From contig OX345636.1 of assembly GCA_947044365.1 (NCBI GenBank), positions 949,501 to 1,013,500 on the forward strand: a stretch of 64,000 nt of DNA, written 5' to 3'. Within the stretch, counting starts at the first letter, position 1, and the number at the start of each line of letters is the position of its first letter. Position numbers and translations under genes: made by a program. Positions 21,164-33,949 of this stretch are shown in pieces. This stretch comes from Petrosia ficiformis (lineage: Eukaryota > Porifera > Demospongiae > Haplosclerida > Petrosiidae). The notes under the pieces were generated by a model. The model was not told where the DNA came from, ran no database searches, and was given only the letters and a program-made list of their open reading frames with translations.

Positions 21164-22745
21164 ATATGTAACGTATACATGTACATGTAGTGTGTACTGG
21201 ACTTGTTTATAAGTGTTTAATTATACATCTAAATATATGTACATGTATATTTAAGTAAAATATAATATATTTGTTATTAAATAAAATTTTTATTATTTAT
21301 AACAAATGAAATATTATCAAGATTTGTAGTGAATAGTCATATTCATCATCATCTGTCTTATACCAACAGGGTTGTTGACACTGAAACTTTCAAAATCTTA
21401 AACACAAAAACAGCTGAGCCTCTTCCTCAGGTAACACCATGGCCCCTTGTGCTATTTGGAGATAATTTGTCATAATCATTATTATGTTATTTTAGTTAAA
21501 ACCCCTTTCAGCAAGACGTTGTGAATTTTAATTTAGCTAAGCCGTGTCGTTAAGCTAACTAAAATGCCAATTATAAACCCAAAACCCTTTCAGTAAACTT
21601 AATATTATTTTAGTTACATGTAATTAACTAAAACCCATATATATAATATTATAACTAAAATGTTGAGATACATGTAAAACTCTATAGTCAAGAGCACATA
21701 AAAGAGTGAGAGTGTCAAACAATGCATGCATATGGCTTTTGAAATTGTGTGTATGCTTACACTGCACTTTAAATAATTTATAGGGAAAATATCACATGCC
21801 TGTATTCATGTTAATTTACACACAATATTGTAATGACTAGTACTGTGTGCATCATTCCAAACTGTCTCCTCTTATGTACATATAGTCTTGTTAAATCTAC
21901 ATGCATGTATATAGGCCTGGCCTATTTTCACCACTCTTGTCCTGTGCCAAATATACTTCTATATATAGTTCAATTTCATTTTACGGACATTTACAAGATT
22001 TATTGGAGAATATCCTTTATGACTGGCTGTTTCCACACCCTTTGGCTACATGTAGATGCACATGTATGTATTATCATGTAAACAACACTAAATTATTGGA
22101 ATAGTGCATTGTTAATACATGAACATCAGGTGAACATGTACAAATATTAAAAAGCAGCAAATTTTGAAATGAGAAAATTCACCTTCAAATGTTTGCCAAA
22201 TGAACTAAACTTTCAAGGGTTTTCTTCTTATACCTAGTTAACTCAAATCAGTATGGTTGTATATACATTATAATTATTATGTACTTATATAATTATGTAC
22301 AAAAAGATATCAGTTTATTTTTGGATATTCCTGTATACTCATTTCCTTCTTTCATATTCGATAGAACTACCGACAAAATGAATGTAAACAAAGCGTAGCA
22401 GAGTTCTCTTTAAGAATTTTTGTGTTTTTCGTTGATTGCTGGTTATCCACGAAATTTGTCATGTTTAGTGCCCACGCACAACCAAAATTATAAATAAGGC
22501 TTCTATCTTTCCTGTAGAATAAACTACAACTAGGAAAAGTAAGCAGTTAAAGTAGATGACACAAATACAAGCAACTTAGTTAACACTTGGTATCAAGAAG
22601 ATGAAAGGTCCTGATATCAAGTTTCAAATCTGCTGCTATAACGAATGCACCAGCCTGGCTAACTTGTAAGCATTGAAAGAATGAGGTATAATAATGTGAG
22701 TATGTGTGCAAAAGCTAAAACTGAAAGTATAAACTAACTATAATA
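21164..22745. other. AT-rich intergenic DNA, no gene seen
   Basis: Contains AT-rich stretches and TTAGCTAA-type inverted motifs near 21480–21660. Short open frames at 21833–22104 have no recognisable domains. I cannot support a gene. Confidence 0.5.
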
Positions 22746-23055
22746 GTCCTGTGAAGAGGAAATGGAATTCCAACAGTTTATATAAAAGTTAATACACACA
22801 TACATATTATTATATATATATATATACAATTATAACATATTAATATTTATATACAATTGGAATTCCAATTCCTCTGCACAGGAACTAATAACACATTATT
22901 GAACATATTGAACCAATCTAATTACTACCACATCAAAACAAGGGCATATATATGTATGCATGTATGTATGTATGTACATATGTATGTGTGGGTGCATATG
23001 TGTATATGTGTGTGCGGATATATATAATATATATATATATATATAATACATAATT

Positions 23056-23092
<37 letters not shown>

Positions 23093-23098
<6 letters not shown>

Positions 23099-23211
23099 CG
23101 CACAGATACCGGGAAATATTACGAGTTGGATACAGCGTTGCCACGAGTCCGAAGGACGAGTGGCACGCTGTATCCAACGAGTAATATTTCCCGGGTATCT
23201 GTGCGATAATA
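23093..23211. mobile_element. 119-bp fold-back palindrome
   Basis: TATTATCGCACAGATACC at the left pairs with its complement ending at 23211, and pairing continues through GGGAAATATTAC and TTGGATACAGCG to a GC-rich tip (ACGAGTCCGAAGGACGAGTG). Pairing is nearly complete. Architecture as in the palindromes at 32644 and 43808. Confidence 0.85.
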
Positions 23212-23730
23212 AATTTATCAAATCATGCTTGTTTTTGCCTATTATTACTTAGCAATACTTTATTATTCAAACTATCATGATAAAGATGGTCATTTTGAAG
23301 CATTTACAAGCTAAATCCCAAACCAGTAGCTATCTCGGGCAACCTCCAACTCGAAAAGAGACTTTCAGCACTGAACATATAAAAACCTCTCTATTTTCAC
23401 ATTTTATCATACACAAAACTTACCTCATTTAGAATTTTATCACAACTCATGTTTACTAACTTGACCATCGTCAAAACTGAAGAGATTATAGAGTAATCTC
23501 TTTCTACACAATTTTTACTTAGCAACATGTGACACGCTGTAAAATACAACATCCGGTCAGGTGATTTTCTGTACAATAAACTTCCGGTCACGCGAGTCCA
23601 GTACAATACAATACAGTCCAGTACAATACGGTAAAATATTATCATAGTGCGTGATTTGAATGTCTAATTGAAAATGTATGGATTCGTTGTTTCTATGGTA
23701 AACATTGTTTACATATATATATATGTAATA

Positions 23731-23890
23731 TATATAGTACACTTACAGGTCTTATATACAAAAATATAGACCCGAGGTTTAGTGTCCAAGGATGTGATAT
23801 AGCCCGAGCCTGCGAGGGCTATATCACATCCGAGGACACTAAACCAAGGTTTTATATTGTTTTATATAAGAACTGTAAGTGTACTATATA
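23731..23890. mobile_element. 160-bp fold-back palindrome
   Basis: TATATAGTACACTTACAG pairs with CTGTAAGTGTACTATATA at 23873–23890. The inner arms GGTTTAGTGTCC and GGATGTGATATAGCCC pair around a tip, GAGCCTGCGAG. A related half-copy (caggtctatatacaaaaata) follows at 23931. Confidence 0.85.
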
Positions 23891-23934
23891 CAATATATTG
23901 TATGCTGATAGATTAAAGATTCACAGGTCTATAT

Positions 23935-23990
23935 ACAAAAATATAAGACCTAACCACATCAAACGGTTGCCATGGTAGCATGCTATATAT
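23935..23990. repeat. Dispersed ~50-bp repeat
   Basis: ccacatcaaacggttgccat plus ggtagcatgc matches the reverse complement of 50842–50897 (gctacgatggcaacagtttg). A short dispersed element of unknown type. Confidence 0.55.
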
Positions 23991-24374
23991 ATATAATATA
24001 TATACACTATACATATATATATATGTGTGTGTGTGTGTATAAGTATATGTGTGTATTTACAATTTTATAAGTATATCTGTATGGATATATATGTTTGTGT
24101 GTGTATGCGTGTGTGTGTGTGTGTGTGTACAGTATATTCATATATATTATATATATATAATTTACATATATATATATATATATATTTATATACAGTTGGA
24201 ATGCAATTTCCTCTTCACAGTTGCATTAATGAACATATTAAACCAATCTAATTACTACCACATCAAAACCATATATGTATGCATGTATGTATGTATGTAT
24301 ATATGTATGTGTGGGTGCATATGTGTATATGTGCGTATATATATATATGTATATACATACATATATATATATAC

Positions 24375-24421
<47 letters not shown>

Positions 24422-24561
24422 TATACATATATATATGTGTGTGTGTGTATGAGTATATGTGTGTATTTACATTTGTATAAGTATATGTGTATGGATATAT
24501 TATGTTTGTGTGTGTTTGTGTGTGTGCATGTGTGTGTGCGCATGTGTTTGTGTACAGTATA

Positions 24562-24618
<57 letters not shown>

Positions 24619-24930
24619 TTATTTATTTATATACAGTTGGAATGCCATTTCCTCTTCACAGGTGCTAATAACACATTAATGAACATATTAAACCAATCTA
24701 ATTACTACCACATCAAAACAAGAGAATATGTATATGTGACCATGTATATATGTATGTATGCATGTGCATGTTTGTGCACATGTGAATAGGTATATGTGTG
24801 TGTGCATGGATACATGTGTGTGTATAAGTATGTGTGTGTGTTTAGATTTGTATATGTATATGTATGTGAGTGTACATGTGTGTGTACGAAAATGTGTAAA
24901 ATACATATTGTTACGTTTTCTCATCTTGTT

Positions 24931-27724
24931 ATTATTAATTATTAACAGTTAATATTGTTTATGTGTGTGTCAGTGTTTAAAGAAAATGATAAATAAAGGT
25001 AATTATAAAAAACTACTTGTAGTTAAGTATAATCAGAAAACTTATAGTTGTGCAATACTAAATTACATAAATATAATTGTAATTATATAATTATTGTTAT
25101 ATTATAATATTGTATATATACTTATATAATATACAATATAATTATACATATATATTATATATGTATCATAATGATTATGCTTGAGCGAAATTTCAAGCCC
25201 CAATAAAAGAGAAGAAAATATGTGAATCATTGAACAATTTACTTAGTAAGGTGACTACAGTTGGTATAGATCTGAAATAGTACAAGTTTGATATATTCCT
25301 CAAACCAGAGATGTAAGATTCGTTAGTACCCTAGGCAAAAGTAGAGCAGTGCTCAGTGCCTGTAGAACAATGCTAAATGTAGATTAGTATATATACATTG
25401 TACAGGTATGTTTTTCCTCTTTGATTTAGTATTATTACATTGACCAATGAATTAGAAGCAATTGAAACATCCTCAAATACAAGTGAACTTTGTCACCCCA
25501 GCTTGAATACTTTTCCGGTAAATCAGGTGCCATCATATTCAATCAACTGTCAAGAGCTACCAGCCTTAATACTACAAAAAGAACCATTTTGAAGCTAACA
25601 ATATCCCGAGATTCAATCTTAGAGTGATCCAGGTATATAATTTGAAATAGACAAATAATGGATAGTTTGTTTTCACAAATTAAGTGTAACCCCTTCAACA
25701 AACATACTACTTTCACGAGGAAACAACAGTTCTGTATCCCAAATCTCGTGAAATGTGAAGACCCACAATCCGAGATACATGATAGGTAATCTACTAGCGG
25801 TCTCCGCCGACGAACAAATTTTTGGGTGTGGGCGGCTGCTGACGCGATAGAGTATTTGTTAATGAATGATATTAACAGTTATTGTGAAAGTTCATGCGGA
25901 AGATCAGACCTAAGAAGCAAGTTCTCATATCATCAGGTATGCCTTCTAATTTTATGTTAGCTGTATTTTTTGCTTTTTAATTATAAATCAGTTGAGGGCC
26001 TTGTGTCATATTAGGTTCTCTTTTGATACTGTTAAAAAAAAAAGTATATTTAATTTAATTCAATAAAAATGCTCCCAGTAGATGTGGTACAGTGTAATGA
26101 AATTTTACATGTATCCTTGTAATTATAATAATTATTATTATACTGCTTGAACACTAAATTCTTTCAATAAGACTGACAGGAAAAAAATGCTTGTAGTCAG
26201 TGGGAATCTATCCCAGGGCCTCTGAATTCAGCCACAAGTGCTTGACAATCCTTTATATATTGCATGAGTGGGGTACCTCAATGTGAAGCGAGATCAGCAA
26301 AGCATCAGCTAAGCTTTATACATTTCATTCCCTATTTCACTATTTTGTAGAATAAGCTAGCCGAATTCATTACAACTATAAACAAAGTAATTTCCATTGA
26401 TTTTATAGCAACCTTTCACTGTATATATATGAGGTTTAATCTTAAGATTGCACTAGTTTATTTACATTAATATTGTAGCAGTTTATTCAAATTTGGCTTA
26501 TTCTGCAACAAGGTTGAACAATTATTAGTGTGTGGCACATCACTGTAAAAAAGGTTGGTTATTTAACAAATAATTTTGGTAACATGTTGTGACCATATTT
26601 AGTGATGAGCATACTATACATTTCAATTATACAATTACCGAATTTCAGTGTCACAGAGGTAGTTTGTATTCTTAGTTTTTAGTGTTAGAATGATGTGATT
26701 CAATGAGTATAATGTATGCAAATTAATTGTGTATGATATCTGACATGATTCCATAGTTTACAAGTCAGTACTTCCATAACTACATAAAACTGTGAATTGA
26801 CAACTTCACACCATAAGAACAGCCAAAATGCTGCAAACCTTACATATATACTACAGCACTTATATTATACAAATCATGTAGCTAAATAAATGTATAGTTA
26901 AAAGAGCAAACTGTTTTTAATTGTGAATATGAGTTAAAAACAAATTTTAACAGCAAATTTCTGTCTATTGTTCTTCTACAATATGTACTCATTACAAAAC
27001 AAAAAGCTTAACACTTTACTGATAATATTGCTGCATTATTTGTAAAGAGAATTGCTGAGTATAGTAAATATGTATGTGTGCAGTACATGCATGCAGCTAT
27101 ACAAGTTTACAGTACATGCGTATGTGTACAGTATATAGCTATGCTGCATGAGTACAGATGCAGATGCAGATGTAAAACTATACATGTGTATAATACATGT
27201 GTACTGAAATGTGTATACCACATGTGATTATGTACAGTACATGTGTATGGGTACAGTACATATGTATGTGCACAGTACATGTGTACAGCTATTCATGCAT
27301 ACAGCTATACATGTGTACAGTTATTTGTTTGCACTATGTCATTTTGAAATTATCAATACTGTCCAATTGATGTATGTGCATTCATGATTGTGATCATAAA
27401 ATTCTTTTATGCTATATAGTTATATACTTATAACCAGATGACATGTTAATCATACTTGTATTTCATGTACATGTACCTACTATAATTATATAGAAAATGT
27501 CTTATTGTTTATCCACAACAGCCTCATAAGCAGTGGCGTAACTGAGTGTTTAGTGATGGTGGTGTGAAGAAATTGAGAGTTGTAAAGCAGGGGGTATGAG
27601 GGGCTGCATCCCCAGAAGCTGAGGTTTTTTCACAGTTAAAAAAACCAAACTGAGGGGAAAGTTTGGCTTATGGCTTTATTTCTCTTATATTTCTGTTATA
27701 TTACACTGGTGGAAAGAGTCAGAG
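24931..27724. other. AT-rich intergenic DNA, one weak exon candidate
   Basis: No gene can be supported. A possible first exon at 25892–25938 reads MRKIRPKKQVLISS from an ATG to a GTATGC donor, but no downstream exon was found. ACAGTACATGTGTA-type repeats cluster at 27060–27320. A CAGTGGCGTAAC motif at 27532, often seen at transposon ends, has no partner. Confidence 0.4.
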
Positions 27725-28960
27725 TGTTAACAAGTGTATATAGAGAAAAAAAACATCCTTATGATTGCTTTACTACTCAGTATAGTAAGCAGTAGTACTT
27801 GTTATTATAAGCACATTCCAGAATATGTTTAATTATGAGATTCTATAGTAATTATATGATATCTGTTTATTCCACAAATATTTCATTAGCAATAATTATC
27901 ACAGCTAGGTTGTACTATATACACTACATACTATACATATACTGTACATTGTACTGCTTTGTTAAGTACCTGTGCTTTATTACAACACATGTAAATGCAA
28001 TTTTGTGTAGTCAACTGAATAAAAGAATGAACAAACAATTGTATACCACTCATCATCCTTTGGTTAAATCCGACTCACTTACCATGTTTTCCCTTATTTG
28101 TAACAACATGAATATATTATTTGGAGCTGAAGTTCTGTTCCCTTTATAGCATATGGCCATGTGCTATTTCAGCAACACAGTAAAACAGCCTCAGGCTTGC
28201 CTCAACAATACATTGCATTTCATTAGTTATATACATGATATCTACTAATCCAAACTCACTTCAACTAAAAACTGTATAAGTAAAATGAATTTTGAATGAC
28301 GATTCAGCTGAACACTGCTTTTACGTCTTTCATATAAAACTATAAATGCATTGTATCTACATCTCCAGGTTCTCGCATTGAAGTGAAATAAGTTGGCAGA
28401 GTTACTGTCATCAGAAAAGGAATTTTTTGTGGTTTTGTAAATTATCATAGAAGTTACCATTCCAATACCTTAATCTTGGTATGTTAGCATGCCTTCACTT
28501 TCAATTCATAATAATAATAAACAATAATAATAATAGTAATTAATAATAATGATGATAACAATAATAATAAGAACAATAATAGTAGTAACAATAGTAAGTA
28601 ACAAGAGAAGAAAGTATCACTAGGACTGCTTTGTGGTGTCCAGCATTCAGTAATCATGGCTGATTTTATTATGCCTGAAACACAACAATCTATTATTGTT
28701 ATTATTTTGGTTATATACTCACCTTACCTTTAAAGAAGCCATTAGTTCCAATTTATAAAAGCAGATTTCTTTCTGCTGTTCTGTATAGCGCGAGCGCACA
28801 TTCTATTACGAGCCACACGCTTCACTTGACCATGCCCCCCGGAAGATGTTAACTTGCTTTGCTACGCATACTGGCATAAGTGACACAAGAATATAATATT
28901 ATATGTATATACACATTAAACCATGTGGAAACCAATTATTTGGATGGCCCTATGAGCCAT
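27725..28960. repeat. Dispersed repeat, copy 2
   Basis: Counterpart of 4940–5462: acaagtgtatatagagaaa near 27730, and the block from about 28755 through aagtgacacaagaatata to ggccctatgagccataa at 28960. The material between (27.8–28.7 kb) is AT-rich, with an (AAT)n region at 28510–28590 and no recognised gene. Confidence 0.5.
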
Positions 28961-28984
28961 AATAATGATGACAACAGTGGCTCG

Positions 28985-30570
28985 ATGTTGCACATGTAAT
29001 GGTGTTAGTGGCAGTGTATGCATTATTTATGTGTGAAAAAGGGAAGGCCCTGCATTTCTTGTTTGCCAAGGAAATCAGAGAATCGTCAAAACCTGTTAAG
29101 TATAAAGCAGGAAGTGGGTTCAAAGTCAGACATCTCGAGACTTGTCAATTATCAGCCCTTGCCATAGGTGCTGAAAACATCACAATGTCATCTTTGAACG
29201 TTTCTGATGTATCTCACCTTTCCAGTTTGGGAAACCGTTGAAGGGTTGGTGAAGGTGATATTGATACCGTAATATATTTGGAGGATGTACAAGCTGTTGT
29301 GTATGAGCTTGTGAAGAGAGCATATGATTCAGTGCTTGTTAGTCGACTAAAGAGACATCTGGTATCAGCGTTAGAGTTCTGTTGCTCATCTACAAAGCAA
29401 GTTTTATAATCTCCCAGGTGGGGCTATTATTTGTAAATATGTTGATTTTTTATCTGAAGAGGTTTCTATTTTGCCAGTAGTAAATATACAGCTGGTCGCT
29501 TCATTGTATTTAGTACTTGTATATTACAAAGGGCTCGAACGATCAAGAAATCCACAGATATTAGAAGGGTTATGAAGAGAAGGATTTTGATTTGCAAGGA
29601 GGAAATTTTTGATCAACCTCTTCAGGAAACTCTTAGATGCACGGGATGTTGAGAAACGCAAGTAAGAAAGAATTTAGTGAAGATCATGTCATAAAAGTCT
29701 TTACCAGGTTAATGTTGTGTGGTAATGTGCGAGCAGCAGTAAGATGGTTATCAGAGAAATCTGGTGGTGTGCTACATCTTACTGATATGATGGTGTAAGT
29801 GATTCAAATAGAAAAGGTTCAACAGCATCTGTATTGCATGATTTGCATTTAAAACACCCAACTGTTTGATTCTATTAAGATCAGCCCTGATTCCAAGTAG
29901 TGAGCTACCTATGTTTGAAGATGTTGAAATCACTGGAAGTCTTATAATATGCATACCTTGTTCAATTCAAGGAGGAGCTGGTCCTGGAGGCTGTGATGCC
30001 ATTCATTGGCAGTATTCACTAGTTCGGTTCGGTGTAACATAGTGAAAGACTTTGTGACTCAATTGCTTCCTTGTGCCATCGATTGGCAAACTCAATTGTA
30101 CCTTAGGATGATGTTAGGGCTCTCGTTTTTAAGCATTGGATAAAAGTCCATGTGTGAGACCAATTAGGGTGGGAGAAACACTTAGAAGTGTATTTGGTAA
30201 GGCAATTGGTTTTGTGAATGGTATGGATCCCGAAGATGTTGCTGTTGTTTCTCATCAAAGAGAATCATTCTAGTAGTTGATGCTGCGAATGTATTCATTT
30301 CTTTTAATAGAATTGTTGCATTAGGGAATGTACGTGTTTTATGGCATAGATGTTAAAGATGTTTATTTAATACCTATCATGGATGTGGAACGCTTGTAAT
30401 ACGAGGTTCATCATTCATTTTGCATAGCAAAGAAGGGTTACTCAAGGTGATCCTTTCTCTGTGCTGATGTATGCCATGGGCTCTCTTCCCCTTATTCACT
30501 TTCTTAATGTAGTGGATACTGATGCCCAGTCATATACAAACTGTTCTCCAAGAAATGTGCTTCCTATTGC
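28985..30570 (+). pseudogene. Decayed reverse transcriptase of a non-LTR-like element
   Basis: Read across frames, the segment gives, in order: LMLCGNVRAAVRWLSEKSGG (29711), SSELPMFEDVEITGSLII (29898), QGGAGPGGCDAIHWQYSLVR (29970), VRPIRVGETLRSVFGKAIGF (30158), LVVDAANVFISFNRIVALGN (30272) and QGDP-type remains (30447). This order matches an RT family repeated in sponges and cnidarians with a VDA(A/S)N(A/V)F motif in place of the usual FADD-proximal block. Many stops and frameshifts occur. An open stretch at 28999–29241 (KALHFLFAKEIRESSKPV) may be its N-terminal part. Not functional. Confidence 0.7.
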
Positions 30571-31099
30571 TGAGAAATGAAAAAAGGAAAGTATTCATCT
30601 GACTGTGATGACAGAAGAGCTACCTTCACTCCTTTTTGTTGGTCTGTGGATGGAATGATGGGCAGTGAAGTCAACATTTGGAGTACTGAGAGCATCCATC
30701 TTTTGTTTATGAGGTTCTTGTACAAATTGGAGGAGTCTAGGTGTGGAATATGGAATACCCACTTCCACTAAAATTTATTATTTAACTGCTATGGTACTCA
30801 AAATAATATTCACAGTAATGTATTATATATAAAGTTGTTTTTGCCTTACTGGATAATAATAATAATAATAATAATGATGATAATAATAATAATAATAATG
30901 GAAGAACAGATTTTTACCAATAGAATTGGTGAAAGTATTGCTCTGAATGGGATAAAGTGCATCTTTACAAGAAAGTATATCATTTTTAATTTTGAGGTCA
31001 TCAATCTTGTGTCTGAGAGGCTCTCATACAAAATTAGGTTGGAGTTGGAGACTTGTACACCATTAGTCTATTAGAAAAATAAATGTTTAACTTGACTAT
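30571..31099. other. Spacer with an ATA run, no gene seen
   Basis: Continues from the reverse transcriptase remnant and contains an (AAT)n run at 30855–30900. The short open frames show no domain. Confidence 0.45.
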
Positions 31100-31103
31100 T
31101 TAA

Positions 31104-31716
31104 CCCTTAGAGCACTGAGCTTGTTCTTCAAATTCTTCCAATTTCCAACACTGGCGACTCTATTGCATATATTTTGGCCACCGTTCACTTTCTCTAACCC
31201 AAATTTTGCTCCTTTTCCAAGATGGACTACTACTTCTACCAACTTGCTTACCAGGACTTGACGGTCCCCAACCGCTTTGTATGATTAAATCAAATGCAGT
31301 GCTCTCCTTTGACTGGAACTGGGGTAAACAAAATGACCCCATTGCATGTTGGCACCAGCTACACCCACGACTTCAGGTTTTACAGCAAGGGAAATGCCTC
31401 AGGTACCCACCAGAGCGAGTGGGCGGGGTCACTGAAACCACATTTTGCGTGAGCGGTGAGGGGCACAGCCCCCTTCCAACCCCATTAATGGGGAGACACC
31501 TGGCTTTAGAATTCCCCTCGTACTTGTTATATAGGCCAAAGGAAGGCGGAAAAATTGTTTTTTTGCAAATCTTTCGTTGTCTCTGCAAATACTCTTTTAG
31601 CCACATTCATGGGCTTGTATCTGAGACCAGTTACAAGAGCTTCATAATGCTAGGAACACACTCCGAACCACGTGTGGGTGAATAGTTACATATATGTGAC
31701 ATCAGTCTTCTAAGGT
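31104..31716. mobile_element. TTAA-flanked element, 613 bp (piggyBac-like MITE)
   Basis: The ends CCCTTAGAGCACTGA and (reverse) ACCTTAGAAGACTGA are flanked by TTAA at 31100–31103 and 31717–31720. The body matches 46728–47284 in the opposite orientation (tggcgactctattgc, ggccaccgttcactttct, ggaactggggtaaacaaaat). TTAA target duplications and CCC ends fit piggyBac-type insertion. No transposase domain is recognisable; the open frame at 31206–31685 is not conserved between copies. Confidence 0.8.
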
Positions 31717-31720
31717 TTAA

Positions 31721-32321
31721 AAAGCTGTAATTTCATGTTCTGTTTTTTTTTATGATGTATAATAATAATAATAGTATTTGTAAATCTTGTCTACAAACAG
31801 GAAGCAGGTTACTGTAATCATGTTATCAGTTAGCCTGTGTGTGCACCTTTTAACACATTTTGTTTGAACAATGAATATTGGCTCAAACAAGTCGCTGGCA
31901 GACTTCATATTACGCTAGGACTAAAATAAAAACATGGTTTAATAAGTTGGTGTTATGGCAATTTATATAACTGTTGTCAGTTACAGATCTTAAGAAGACT
32001 TTGGTAGCAAACGAATACAACTCATCTTTACATGAAAGTTATCAATCACTGAGAAGACCTGTCTCAAATTAAACTGTTATATACAATTGACTGGCTCTAT
32101 AAGCTTTTCGCCATGATCAGTCATTTATATTGTATCTAACGACACCATGTCAATCTATTTTCATGTACATATATTATAAGTTTCATAGTTTACTGATAAA
32201 CATACCCTGAACCAGCCATGATAACACTATAATGTATGATACAAATACTTACTAATTCTATTTAGATTAACACTGGTAAGGTTTAATAATCAGCTTGTAA
32301 TAATATATACATGAAAGTTCA
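31721..32321. other. AT-rich spacer, no gene seen
   Basis: Between the TTAA element and the nested Gypsy unit. Nothing recognisable was seen. Confidence 0.5.
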
Positions 32322-32643
32322 TGTGCCTAGCATGATAGCAAAGGAGTAGAAGCAATTAACAAGTAATCACAGCAAACAAGCAGCCACAATGGCTTATAAA
32401 ATTGATAAAACACAGCCACAAATGGCTTAGAAAATATTAAAACAGCCACCTTGGCTTTAAAAATAAGAGGCTTAGAAAATAAGTGGCCACAATGTCTTAG
32501 AAAATTCAATGTCAAAATGTAACATTGAATGCATATGCCCAGTCTTGAGAACTGCGAATGGTGGGCTAAAGATCTCTGATGGGTAGCCACCTCTTCCCAC
32601 TCATTCCGTATCCATATAATAATAATAATAAAAATAGTATGTA

Positions 32644-32782
32644 GTAGTTGTAACACCCTTTCTAGGGTGTTATCGTGTATACCCACAAAGAAATATTCAT
32701 AATTCCTCGGCTCCGCCCTCGGGATTATGAATATCATTGAGTGTGTATCGATAACACACGTGGCAAGGGTGTTATAACTTAC
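32644..32782. repeat. 139-bp palindrome at the Crypton 5' edge
   Basis: The left arm GTAGTTGTAACACCC … TGTTATCGTGTATACCCAC … ATATTCATAATTCC pairs with the right arm ending GGGTGTTATAACTTAC. The tip CTCGGCTCCGCCCTCGGG is GC-rich. The recombinase frame starts about 55 bp later. Confidence 0.85.
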
Positions 32783-32837
32783 TTATCTCATGGCAACTAT
32801 AAGCATCAAAGGTTCACGAGTGACGTTTTAGTGAATG

Positions 32838-33720
32838 CCATGGCGATTTTACGACGTCAATCACTGTGTCAAAAGGCTGGGAAAGAGAATCAGAAGCGTT
32901 TGCTAATACCGATGCTGATGACGAGGATTTTCGATCACCTAAAAAGAAGCGTCCTCAAAAGAAGTCAAGTTCAGAAAGATTTGGTTCTGAGACTAGTGAA
33001 ATGGAGATATCAGAAAAAGCCAAAGGGTATACACCTGCAAATACTAAGCGAAGCACCAACTGGGCCTTGATTGTATTCAATGATTGGAAAGCAGCCAGGG
33101 AACCGCAGGGATCATAGAGTTGCCCTTCTGATTTACTAGAAAACCCAGTTGTAGACAAGCTCAACAAGCGGTGAACTGATGTTCGTTAATGAAGTGAGAT
33201 GGCAGGATGGTGAGTATTAACCACCTCGAAGTATCCACCAGTTTTTGGCTGGATTACGAAGGCGTTTCGAGAATAAACGAGTCCCTTGTCCTGCTGTTCC
33301 TAGCATTAACACGAGGTGTTTGGTGTTCTTGATGGACCTTTACTTGTCCAAGCTGCCACTGTATGCTTTTCAAAAGGATATTCTGTTTCTTCGACCGAAA
33401 CAGAAAACCCCATCTGGCTATGCTGGAATAGCGAATGTGCGAAGACGCTGGAATCAGAGGCAAAACAAATCATAACATGAGAGCTTCTGGAGCCACAACG
33501 ATGTTCCAAAATAATGTTCCGGAGTGCGTCATTCAAAGTGTCATGGAGCATAGATCACTTGATTCACTCAGAGCCTACGAACAGATATCAACAGCTCAAC
33601 ATACCGAAGTTAGTAAAATTCTGATGAGTAATCACACTACTGTTTAGAGTTCTGGCTCTGGAGGGCCAACAAAATCTGATTTGTCTGGATTTGTGTTCGC
33701 TAATTGTTGGTGATGTAAAC
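32838..33720 (+). pseudogene. Crypton-type tyrosine recombinase, copy B, broken
   Basis: The ATG of MAILRRQSLCQKAGKENQKR is followed by a 1-nt frameshift into FANTDADDEDFRSPKKKRPQ; copy A shows the original frame. Then come the core-binding part (STNWALIVFNDWKAARE, YPPRSIHQFLAGLRRRFENK-type) with stops, and the catalytic C-terminus: TNHNMRASGATTMFQ (HxxR), MEHRSLDSL (His kept) and RAYEQIS (Tyr). The same internal deletion as in copy A removes the first catalytic Arg region between INTR and CLVFLMDLYLSK. Non-functional. Confidence 0.75.
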
Positions 33721-33949
33721 ATAATGTGAAGGAACATTCTGAGTAAATATAATAATGAATGATGTTGAATTTGCTGCTTAGAATCATTTATCATTTGTTG
33801 CTTTAAATCATTATCAATTGCTGCTTTAAATCTTTCAATATTCAATAAGCTTCCTGTCTGATATCTATATTCCCTAGGGGATGGTAACAGATGATATGCC
33901 GTATAATTGTAGGGCGGTGCCTTTGATCTATAAGGCTTCCATGAGATAA

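Larger units (their letters stand above)
22750..24930. repeat. Array of ~100-bp modules in TA/TG microsatellites
   Basis: A module (GTTGGAAT … ATTTCCTCTTCACAG … aaccaatctaattactacca plus catcaaaac) occurs three times in the same orientation: about 22855–22950, 24195–24285 and 24636–24720. An inverted partial copy lies at 22752–22778. Each module is followed by ATGTATG/TA/TG simple repeats. Two large palindromes lie between (separate entries). Open frames here come from the simple repeats. Confidence 0.8.

Noticed and set aside
24027..24952. Several open frames of 60–143 codons
   Set aside because: All fall in TA/TG simple repeats with CVCVCV or YIYIYI products.
25892..25938. First exon MRKIRPKKQVLISS with a good donor
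   Set aside because: Single short exon without upstream promoter signals or a downstream partner; noted only as a weak candidate.
31206..31685. 159-codon open frame as a gene
   Set aside because: It lies inside a TTAA-flanked repeat; the other copy at 46.7 kb does not keep the frame.
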